In this document: piece by piece, positions 1-6,788 of the stretch
How the letters are laid out: each line of letters opens with the position of its first letter
How positions within the stretch are numbered: position 1 is the stretch's first letter
Assembly (NCBI RefSeq): GCF_010119235.1
Contig: NZ_JAAATZ010000001.1
Coordinates: forward strand, 2,572,501 to 2,636,500
DNA length: 64,000 nucleotides
DNA from: Flavobacterium phycosphaerae
GTDB taxonomy: Bacteria > Bacteroidota > Bacteroidia > Flavobacteriales > Flavobacteriaceae
Direction of reading: 5' to 3'
The notes under the pieces: model-generated
Seen by the model: the letters and a program-made list of their open reading frames with translations, nothing else
The model's database searches: none
What the model was told of the DNA's origin: nothing
Translations under genes and position numbers: made by a program

Positions 1-1351
1 TATTTTTTTGACTTAAATCTTTTAATTCAAGGTTATTCCATATTTCTTGAGGAGTTAATTTATCTAATAAAGCAGTTGTTAGACTGAATACACTAACAAG
101 TGTGGCAGTTTTTTTTAAGTCTACACCAAAAATATTGTCTTCCAATATTTTCTGAGAAATTTTACTGTCTGGATATTGAATATTATCTCTAGTACTATTA
201 TTTATTGCCCACCATTGTAAAAGTCTTTTGAAAGCTGCAACAAGAAAAACACCAGATCCGCATGACGGATCAAAAACTCTAAAAGAATTATCCTTAAAAA
301 GTTCGGGTTTATCAAGTGGCATTACTTCATCAATTAGTAGGTTAACTAAATGAATTGGTGTATATACGACGCCTTTCTCTTTGCCTCCTGTATTTCTTAC
401 GGACTCAGCTTGAATAAAATTTTCATAAATGGCACTAATTACCTCTGCCGGTAGATGTTTAAAACTGTATTGTTCCCAAATAAAAAGTTGATTGGTTTTC
501 AGATTAATATTTGCTCGAAGAAAATTTGCTAAAAGATTCAAATTAGCATTTGCAATCTGATTTTTTTCAAGTTCAGAAAACTTATCAAATATTTTTCCAT
601 TGAATTCATTGGATAAATCATTTAATATCGAAACAAGTAATCCATTTTCAACTACCTCAGCGAATGTTTGTATTTTATGTTTTTTATATAGATTTCTTAA
701 GGTATGCTTGCCCTTATCATCAGTAATATCTTCAAGAAATTTTATTAATATTGAAGTAACTAACAGTTTATCAATAGTCTCAGGTAAAAGATTGAGCTCC
801 TGAGAACTCGTAAATTCCTTTCTAACTGTCATTAAATAATCTAGTAGAAATATGTATGGACTATTTTTTTCATCTATACTCTCAGTAAAATAAGGCTGTT
901 CCCAAAAAGTACCATTACCAAATAAATATGCTGAAAAACGTTCTTCATTAATACCCTCAATTGTTGAAGTAGAGGCAAGCAATAAATTTTCTAGACTTAA
1001 ATGCCCATTTTGAACCATCGCAGGTTTCCGAGCATTGATAATATCTGTTCGTGTAGATGATTGGATAATGTAGATTTCGTTTCTCCCTGCACTCCATAAG
1101 GCAGCATGCAATTTTATGTGGGCAGGAGTATTAAAGAAACTTTCATCTTTGTAAAATATACATACTGCTGGCTCAGAGCGAACTGGTACATCACTAGCAG
1201 TATCGTAATACCTTCTAAATAATATTGCGTCAATTCCTAATTTTTTGGCTTCATTGATATACAAAATTTCAGCATTATTTTTTGCAGCATTTACTTGATT
1301 ACAAAAAACAAGCCCATTCAGAGCGGTATAGTCCAAAATTTTAGTATCCAT
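1..1351 (-). CDS. N-6 adenine DNA methyltransferase, N-terminal part (cut by window start)
   Basis: An open frame runs from an ATG at 1351 to the window edge without a stop, about 450 residues. Near residue 331 is a TP dipeptide in a VYTP context, and near 357-366 is FDPSCGSGVF, the SAM-binding motif I of N6-adenine DNA methyltransferases, followed about 60 residues later by NIFGVDL. The NPPY motif would lie beyond the window. The roughly 320-residue N-terminal extension before motif I suits a large type IIG (Eco57I-like) or PglX-like enzyme better than a small orphan methylase; that is inference. It is the last gene seen of the leftward-reading block of the integrative element, 73 bp after the 214-residue gene, so it is probably restriction or defence cargo. 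Confidence 0.75.
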   Translation of the reverse strand, partial: MDTKILDYTALNGLVFCNQVNAAKNNAEILYINEAKKLGIDAILFRRYYDTASDVPVRSEPAVCIFYKDESFFNTPAHIKLHAALWSAGRNEIYIIQSSTRTDIINARKPAMVQNGHLSLENLLLASTSTIEGINEERFSAYLFGNGTFWEQPYFTESIDEKNSPYIFLLDYLMTVRKEFTSSQELNLLPETIDKLLVTSILIKFLEDITDDKGKHTLRNLYKKHKIQTFAEVVENGLLVSILNDLSNEFNGKIFDKFSELEKNQIANANLNLLANFLRANINLKTNQLFIWEQYSFKHLPAEVISAIYENFIQAESVRNTGGKEKGVVYTPIHLVNLLIDEVMPLDKPELFKDNSFRVFDPSCGSGVFLVAAFKRLLQWWAINNSTRDNIQYPDSKISQKILEDNIFGVDLKKTATLVSVFSLTTALLDKLTPQEIWNNLELKDLSQKN

Positions 1352-1424
1352 AGTTTTGTATTACGGCAAATTTAGTGAAAAGTAAATGTATGATGTTTCC
1401 GTTTTCAAGTATATATTTAAAAAA

Positions 1425-2069
1425 TCAAAATGTTTTATTTTTATCAGTATTAATCGTGTCTAAATAAAATTGCAGATCATATAGATAAATAAATTCCGTT
1501 GCATCTTGTTCCGGCAATTGAGCCAGTTCTACAAAGTTAATATTTTCATAGAATGATTTTTCACCCAAAATGTCTTGCATAATTATATAAACTACATGCA
1601 ATAAATTCTGATTGTGGCATAGCACAGTAAAGTTTTTTAAGTAGACAATCATATCTATTTTTCTTTCGTCTTCATATTCGAAAGGCATAAATTTAAGTTC
1701 ACTTGCTTTAAGTGTAATGTCTTTAAAAACATAAGGTTTGTCCAGACCGGCTTCCATTTCATCTATGGATTGTGTAGGTTGTATAAATGCTGTAAACTGC
1801 CAGTTTTTGAGTTTAGGTGCTGCATCAACTAATGTTACGACTTGTTCAAAAAACTCCGGGTTTCCACCTGCCGAAATTACTAATTGAATTGGTTCACTAT
1901 CATTAGCTGGGAACATAAGGATACATTCTAAATCTGTACAGTAATAATGTAAATGTTTGTCAAGCCAAAAGAGAAACATCTTTTGGACTTTTGGTTTTTC
2001 ATTTCTTAAATTTCTCAGGGTGCTTTCGTTGTATTGAATCCATTCCCAGAATAGCTTTATTGTTTTCAT
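1425..2069 (-). CDS. protein of unknown function, 214 aa
   Basis: I do not recognise a family. The protein is acidic, soluble-looking, and has no signal peptide or membrane segment. It begins with an aromatic-rich helix (FWEWIQYNE) and has a central part with short strands. The start lies 9 bp after the stop of the DnaC-like gene, so the two are probably co-transcribed in the same leftward operon. The coding frame is clean and codon use resembles that of its neighbours. Its place in the replication/regulation block of the mobile element suggests an accessory element function, but nothing in the sequence defines one. Confidence 0.65.
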   Translation of the reverse strand: MKTIKLFWEWIQYNESTLRNLRNEKPKVQKMFLFWLDKHLHYYCTDLECILMFPANDSEPIQLVISAGGNPEFFEQVVTLVDAAPKLKNWQFTAFIQPTQSIDEMEAGLDKPYVFKDITLKASELKFMPFEYEDERKIDMIVYLKNFTVLCHNQNLLHVVYIIMQDILGEKSFYENINFVELAQLPEQDATEFIYLYDLQFYLDTINTDKNKTF

Positions 2070-2078
2070 AATTTGGTT

Positions 2079-2744
2079 TTATTTTCGTTTGTCTAAAGTG
2101 TTTTTGTCATAGGAGATTAAATTTACCAGTTCGCGTAATCGGCTTCTAACTCTTAGGCCGTAATGCATTTCGATTTCTGATGCTGACAAATTGGATGTGA
2201 TGTGTGTTGGAATCTTTTTACTAATAAAAATGTCGTATCGACTTAAAATAATTTCTGCCATCACATTACATTCATTGCCAAAATATTTCAGGTTGTTTTC
2301 AATACCTAAATCATCAAAGCATATTATTTTAGGGTCACTGTGGTATAATCTACCATTACTGTATTTGTGGATAATCTGATATCCGTCCTGGATAAATTCA
2401 AAGCTTACATCGCGGCAAGGCTTTACAAAAAATTTATGTTCTGTTTTGGTGATGAATTTCATAAGATTCATTAGTGCGGTTTTTCCACAGCCAACCGGAC
2501 CAGAAAGTAATATTCCCTTACTCAAATTCACGCCGAATTGATTACAGGCTTGTTCATCCCGAAGGAAATAAGCAATAAGTTTATACACTACCGGGTAGTC
2601 AATTTCATATATCTTAAATCCTGGCCAATACAATTCACGACCTTTTACTTCGAGCCATGCTATTATTTCCTCGTAACTATAATGGCTCTGAATAGTCTTT
2701 TCCCGTTGAGGTGTTGAATTGTTTTGCGCTGTCTGTTCTTCCAT
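2079..2744 (-). CDS. DnaC/IstB-like AAA+ ATPase
   Basis: A P-loop ATPase of 221 residues. The Walker A motif GPVGCGKT sits near residues 83-90 and a Walker B-like ICFDDLGIE near 141-149; a conserved Arg-rich SRLRELV near the C terminus could supply the arginine finger. Size and layout match DnaC/IstB-type helicase loaders found on Bacteroidota mobile elements, where they work with a DnaD-like or primase protein in element replication. The first 68 bp overlap the end of the upstream HTH/DnaD-like gene in another frame, which suggests translational coupling. No later Met would preserve the ATPase, so the start at 2744 is kept. Confidence 0.8.
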   Translation of the reverse strand: MEEQTAQNNSTPQREKTIQSHYSYEEIIAWLEVKGRELYWPGFKIYEIDYPVVYKLIAYFLRDEQACNQFGVNLSKGILLSGPVGCGKTALMNLMKFITKTEHKFFVKPCRDVSFEFIQDGYQIIHKYSNGRLYHSDPKIICFDDLGIENNLKYFGNECNVMAEIILSRYDIFISKKIPTHITSNLSASEIEMHYGLRVRSRLRELVNLISYDKNTLDKRK

Positions 2745-3504
2745 GGTTTATGAATTTAGGTACGTTTAACATCCAGTTCTTTGCTGCAGCTTGCCAGTCA
2801 GCCATAGGTGTCTTACCGCCAACCAACCAACCGTTACTTTTGAAATAGTTGTAAAACTTATTTGCTTCCAGTTCCGGAAAACTATGTTCTGAGAAAAAAG
2901 CTAGAACTTCTTCATAAAGAGGAATGATATCTTTTTCTTTTTTGGCGGAACTTTTTTCTTTTTCTTCTACAAACTCATTTTTAAAAAACGGAACGATACT
3001 TTCATTTTTTTTTGCGAGCTCACCCAAGTTTTCAATGTTTAAATCGTCTTTACTGTTTGTATTGTTTGTATAGTTTATAGAAGGTACTAATGCTATTTCA
3101 TTAACCTGTTCAATACTTGTTTCATCACTTGTACAAAGCTTGTTTACTACTTGTTCATCAACATGTTCAAAATTTGAGGTTGTTTTATCTTTTTTTTGGT
3201 GCGGTTTTAGGTCTTCTGCAAAATTGAATAAGTAAACGTGGCTGCCTTTATATGGATTAAATGATGGCTCGTATTTTATATAGCCTAGAGCATGTAAATT
3301 TTTTAGGCATTTATGGTAGGTAGCCATGGAACTGATTTTGCTGATGCGCATAATTTCGTCTCTCGAAATGCTTATTGGATTGCGGAACCTGTTGATATTC
3401 CAAAATTGAAATAATGCTATATACAAACTGACATGAGTAGGATTGAGCATTTTGTCTTTGGCCACTTTGTCAAAGAATCCGGTTAAGTGTTTGATGTAAT
3501 TCAT
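2677..3504 (-). CDS. winged-helix / DnaD-like replication protein of mobile element
   Basis: The first 100 or so residues form a winged-helix-type DNA-binding region with the pattern typical of element replication initiators (ISISRDEIMRISKIS, then a recognition helix and a wing near GYIKYEPS). Residues 100-185 are a low-complexity charged linker. Residues 195-265 carry a DnaD-like C-terminal module with the feature YFKSNGW..GGKTPMADWQAAAKNWM split over a short loop. Such proteins are normally paired with a DnaC-like ATPase, which is exactly the next gene, overlapping by 68 bp. The start 8 bp after the excisionase-like gene supports one operon. Role in replication or regulation of the element is inferred. 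Confidence 0.7.
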   Translation of the reverse strand: MNYIKHLTGFFDKVAKDKMLNPTHVSLYIALFQFWNINRFRNPISISRDEIMRISKISSMATYHKCLKNLHALGYIKYEPSFNPYKGSHVYLFNFAEDLKPHQKKDKTTSNFEHVDEQVVNKLCTSDETSIEQVNEIALVPSINYTNNTNSKDDLNIENLGELAKKNESIVPFFKNEFVEEKEKSSAKKEKDIIPLYEEVLAFFSEHSFPELEANKFYNYFKSNGWLVGGKTPMADWQAAAKNWMLNVPKFINHGRTDSAKQFNTSTGKDYSEPL

Positions 3505-3512
3505 AAACCGAA

Positions 3513-3806
3513 TTACTTGGCATTAAACAAATTTTGCTCTGAGTTGACCTTGTTAAGCTCTAATACCTTTTCAATGTCTTGATAGGCATAGTATATAGTT
3601 CCTCCAATTTTGGTATAGGAGAGGGTTTTATTAATACGCAAGGTTTGTAGAGTTCCGGGAGAAATGTTGAGTAGTTTTCTAACCTCGGTTGATTTTAACC
3701 ATTGTTTGGTTTGCTGCTGATTAAGCTGTAATAAATCTTTTAATTCTTTGAGTAATAATACTCTGAATTCATTAAGATCTTCTCTGGTAATAACTTCGAT
3801 AGCCAT
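3513..3806 (-). CDS. excisionase-like helix-turn-helix protein
   Basis: A small DNA-binding protein of 97 residues when started at the ATG at 3806; a Met 10 codons upstream (3836) is possible but less likely because the preceding residues are not conserved-looking. An N-terminal amphipathic helix is followed by a MerR/Xis-type HTH (WLKSTEVRKLLNISPGTLQ) and a short wing (KIGGTIYYAYQDIEKVL). This is the common Bacteroidota 'helix-turn-helix domain' protein that accompanies integrases and mobilisation or replication genes. As the first gene of the leftward operon, it may control excision or transcription of the element. Confidence 0.75.
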   Translation of the reverse strand: MAIEVITREDLNEFRVLLLKELKDLLQLNQQQTKQWLKSTEVRKLLNISPGTLQTLRINKTLSYTKIGGTIYYAYQDIEKVLELNKVNSEQNLFNAK

Positions 3807-3912
3807 AATGTGCGATTTTAAATTGTTATGGCACAAAATTGTTGCTATTGACTTACTTTATTACAGAAGTTGAATTGAAGTTCAGGATTATTTTTTTTGA
3901 AAAGGTCACAAT

Positions 3913-5604
3913 TTACTGTTTGTAATCCTGCCTTTTTAATTCCTTGATAAAATACAAAGGTGTTAATTCGGTAGCTTTGGTAAAGGCTTCTTTAAATTTT
4001 TGAGGTGATTTGAAACCGGCTTCCTCAGTTAATGCTTTGATAGTATAGTTTCTGTATTTAGAATCATTTTTTAACTTGTCGATGATAAACTCAATTCTTA
4101 AATCATCAACATATTCAATGTACTTTTTATTGCGGGTTTCAGATATTATCCTTGATGTATAACGTGTATTACAATCCACAATTGCCGCCATTTTACTGAG
4201 ATTAAAATCTTTGTCGAGATACAGATTACTTTCTTCAAACTTTTCTAATTTTTTGGACACAGCTGCAACTATTTCGGGTTTGATAATTTGTTCACCATCA
4301 ATGATTTTTTCTTTGATTTCAAGGGGTTTTACTTTCTTTATTTTTTGAGAGATTAAGTTTTTAAATCGCTGTTTTCTAATTTTTCGGCGTTGGTATTGTT
4401 TGCAAAATATATAAGTAAATGTAGCAGTCACCAAAAGAAATATAATTCCAAAAATTATATCCAACTTGTTTCGTAGTGAGAGATTCTGTTTTAGTTCTGC
4501 GGTAGCATCAGCAATTTTTTTCAGGTCATAATCCCTGTACATATTTTTAGAAAGGTATCTGTAGTTTTTACTAACAAAAGTCTCGGCTTCTAAAAGACCG
4601 TGTAAATATTTAAGTTGCTCAGTTGTATCTCCTTTAGATTCGTAATACTGAGCCAATAGGTAATAAGCTTCAATCAAATCTTCTTTCATGAACTTATCTT
4701 TTTTGAAAGTTTCATCCACCTTCTTGAAGTATGGCACAGCTTTTTCTTTATTGCCTAATTCCCAATAACTTCGACCTAAATACAAGTTTGTAGTTGAGGT
4801 ATTTGCTATATCATTACTTTGAATGAAATGAGGTAATGATTTATTTAATTTGGAGATTGCATTTTTATAGTTTTTCTTGAAAAATTCGTTTCTTCCCTCG
4901 GCATTAGTAAAATATGGGATAATAGTTAGTTCGTCAAGGTTAATGGCTTCACGGTACCCTAAGTCAATTGTAGCTGCAGCCAAGTTGTATTGTTTTGTTT
5001 TTATATAACATAAACTAAGTAAATGGAGTGAAAGTAACCTTGGATTACCAGGTTCATGAACCCTAAAATATTCTTCGCATTCTTTTAATAGAGAAATAGA
5101 TTCATCGTAGAAACCGAGATAATATTTTATTGAGGCAATAGAATATTTGGTTTTGTGAATCAAATATTGATTGTGAGTTTTAGAAATGAATTGGTCCGCA
5201 AGGATGTAATTATCCAAAGCTTTTGATTCCTGTTTGAAATGATAGTAAACAATGCCCTTTGTTAAATAGGCTGAACCAATTAGTTCGTTATTACTTGATT
5301 TTAAAGCTACTGACATTATACTGTCACAGTAATTTAACCATGTTTTCTTACCAGATTTATACATTACAGTTTTGTATGCTTCAATCACTTTTTCCGGATT
5401 ATTACCGGCTTTAGCTTTTGACAATATCGAATGACCATAAATTGAGTCCAATTTCTGAGAATCACTATCATTTGAAAGGCGCTCTTTTAAATACTCAATA
5501 TTTTTACTTTTAAGTGAATCCGGGATAATGAATTGATTTTTTTGGGCAAAACATTTACTAGTTAAAAAGAATACTACTGCAACTGTAATTTGTAAGATTT
5601 TCAT
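3913..5604 (-). CDS. TPR-repeat AraC-family transcriptional regulator, membrane-anchored
   Basis: A 563-residue protein with an N-terminal signal peptide (residues 1-20, ending CFAQ), a long region of TPR-like helical repeats (about 60-350), one transmembrane segment near 383-403 (IIFGIIFLLVTATFTYIF), a basic stretch, and a C-terminal AraC-type HTH (about 455-560). The architecture is common in Flavobacteriaceae: the TPR part faces the periplasm and the HTH the cytoplasm. It diverges from rteC across a 325-bp promoter region containing a 19-bp dyad, so it may control rteC or element transfer; this is inference. The stop lies 77 bp before the excisionase-like gene in the same orientation. Confidence 0.8.
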   Translation of the reverse strand: MKILQITVAVVFFLTSKCFAQKNQFIIPDSLKSKNIEYLKERLSNDSDSQKLDSIYGHSILSKAKAGNNPEKVIEAYKTVMYKSGKKTWLNYCDSIMSVALKSSNNELIGSAYLTKGIVYYHFKQESKALDNYILADQFISKTHNQYLIHKTKYSIASIKYYLGFYDESISLLKECEEYFRVHEPGNPRLLSLHLLSLCYIKTKQYNLAAATIDLGYREAINLDELTIIPYFTNAEGRNEFFKKNYKNAISKLNKSLPHFIQSNDIANTSTTNLYLGRSYWELGNKEKAVPYFKKVDETFKKDKFMKEDLIEAYYLLAQYYESKGDTTEQLKYLHGLLEAETFVSKNYRYLSKNMYRDYDLKKIADATAELKQNLSLRNKLDIIFGIIFLLVTATFTYIFCKQYQRRKIRKQRFKNLISQKIKKVKPLEIKEKIIDGEQIIKPEIVAAVSKKLEKFEESNLYLDKDFNLSKMAAIVDCNTRYTSRIISETRNKKYIEYVDDLRIEFIIDKLKNDSKYRNYTIKALTEEAGFKSPQKFKEAFTKATELTPLYFIKELKRQDYKQ

Positions 5605-5929
5605 TTTTAGTTATGTAGGTTAGTAGCTGATTAAAATGAGTGAATATTAAGCATTGTTTATTGAGATTAGAAAAATAGCAAATTAAAGACGAGTGTCAAA
5701 TAGAAAAATAACCCTACAATGTTAAATGTTTAGATTTCAAGCGTAATAGATTTAACAACAGTGATTTGTGTACGTTTTTGTAGTGAATGATTAATTAATC
5801 CTTTCGTTGTTTATCATTTAACATTGTTGAATGGTTGTAGCATAGAGTTGGAAATCAGAAGTTCTGATTTTAGATTTGGTTTGAACAAATTGGATTAAAT
5901 TATTAACCGCTATTAATGACAATACCAGG
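5605..5929. other. divergent promoter region between TPR-AraC regulator and rteC
   Basis: AT-rich non-coding stretch. It holds the rteC promoter and dyad described separately. Small frames here are antisense extensions of rteC and do not look coding. Confidence 0.6.
5847..5878 (+). promoter_or_regulatory. rteC promoter with 19-bp dyad operator
   Basis: The -7 box TAGATTTG lies at 5871-5878 and a -33-like GTTG at 5847-5850, 20 nt apart. The space between them is filled by a perfect dyad with 9-bp arms, AAATCAGAA at 5852-5860 and TTCTGATTT at 5862-5870, around a single G. The rteC ATG is 51 bp downstream. The position is ideal for a repressor; which protein binds is unknown. Confidence 0.5.
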
Positions 5930-6766
5930 ATGAAGGAAACTGCTCTAAGATTACTAGAAGATTTAGAAACCCAATTAAAAGAAATAGAATTGGCCAAAAA
6001 AGAAACTATCGAGCATGTTGAGGATTCAATCCGGAAAACTATAAGTGTACTTGAAACTTTAAAAACCAATTTTGTAAAGTATAAGTTTGAAAGTAAGAAA
6101 GATGAAATTTACTTTTTCAGGGACATTAAGCCACAGTTTGTAAGCAAGTTGATTTATTATAACGAGATTTATAATATCATGACTAATAAACCTTTTGGCG
6201 GAAATAAGACACTGAGAAAATACTACACCGGTGAATTAGCAAAACTAAAAAGCTTCTACACTGAAAATGTAGAGTTTTTTAAATACTACCGTAACGGAAA
6301 CACTTACCTTGATAATAAATACTTTGTACGGGGTAGGTATGATATCAAGTTAACTCTGGATAGCTTTTATTTTCAAGCTGACAGCCGGTTCTCAACTTCG
6401 CATGATTTTAAAGTGGCCAAGATAATGGCGAATGATTTAATACAAAGTTATTTGGAAATTGAAATTGCCAAAATAGAAAACAAGGCACCATTGTTTAATC
6501 TAACAGAAAGGCAAGTGCAGAAATGGACCGGGACAAAAATTGCTCTGATAGAGTTAGTATATGCGCTGCATGCAGAAGGTGTTTTTAATAATGGAGCCAG
6601 TGACTTGAAAGAAACGGCAAAATTCTTCGAAGAGGTATTTGATGTTGATTTGGGACAGTTTCACAGAACCTTTTTTGAAATGAGAGCGCGAAAGGCTGAT
6701 AGAACTAAGTTTTTAAACTCACTTCGTGATACATTGGTGCGCCGGATGGATGAAGTGGATGAATAA
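5930..6766 (+). CDS. rteC: RteC-family protein (mobile element regulator)
   Basis: A 278-residue protein matching the RteC family in length and composition: an N-terminal coiled-coil-like helix (residues 1-45), a middle region rich in Tyr/Phe (KLIYYNEIYNI, LKSFYTENVEFFKYYR), and a C-terminal helical part with LTERQVQKWTGTKIALIELVYALH (about 195-222), a pattern typical of the family. In CTnDOT, RteC promotes excision gene expression in response to tetracycline; in environmental Flavobacterium elements it is a general marker of this kind of integrative element. It is divergent from the TPR-AraC gene and convergent with the AAA-HEPN gene, whose stop lies 22 bp away. Confidence 0.85.
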   Translation: MKETALRLLEDLETQLKEIELAKKETIEHVEDSIRKTISVLETLKTNFVKYKFESKKDEIYFFRDIKPQFVSKLIYYNEIYNIMTNKPFGGNKTLRKYYTGELAKLKSFYTENVEFFKYYRNGNTYLDNKYFVRGRYDIKLTLDSFYFQADSRFSTSHDFKVAKIMANDLIQSYLEIEIAKIENKAPLFNLTERQVQKWTGTKIALIELVYALHAEGVFNNGASDLKETAKFFEEVFDVDLGQFHRTFFEMRARKADRTKFLNSLRDTLVRRMDEVDE

Positions 6767-6788
6767 AAAAAGTAGCTTTATTAAGGTT

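Noticed and set aside
600..803. 67-aa plus-strand frame
   Set aside because: Antisense shadow of the N6-adenine methyltransferase gene, which has clear motifs.
5818..6069. 83-aa frame on the minus strand over the rteC start
   Set aside because: Antisense to rteC and to its promoter dyad; no family features.
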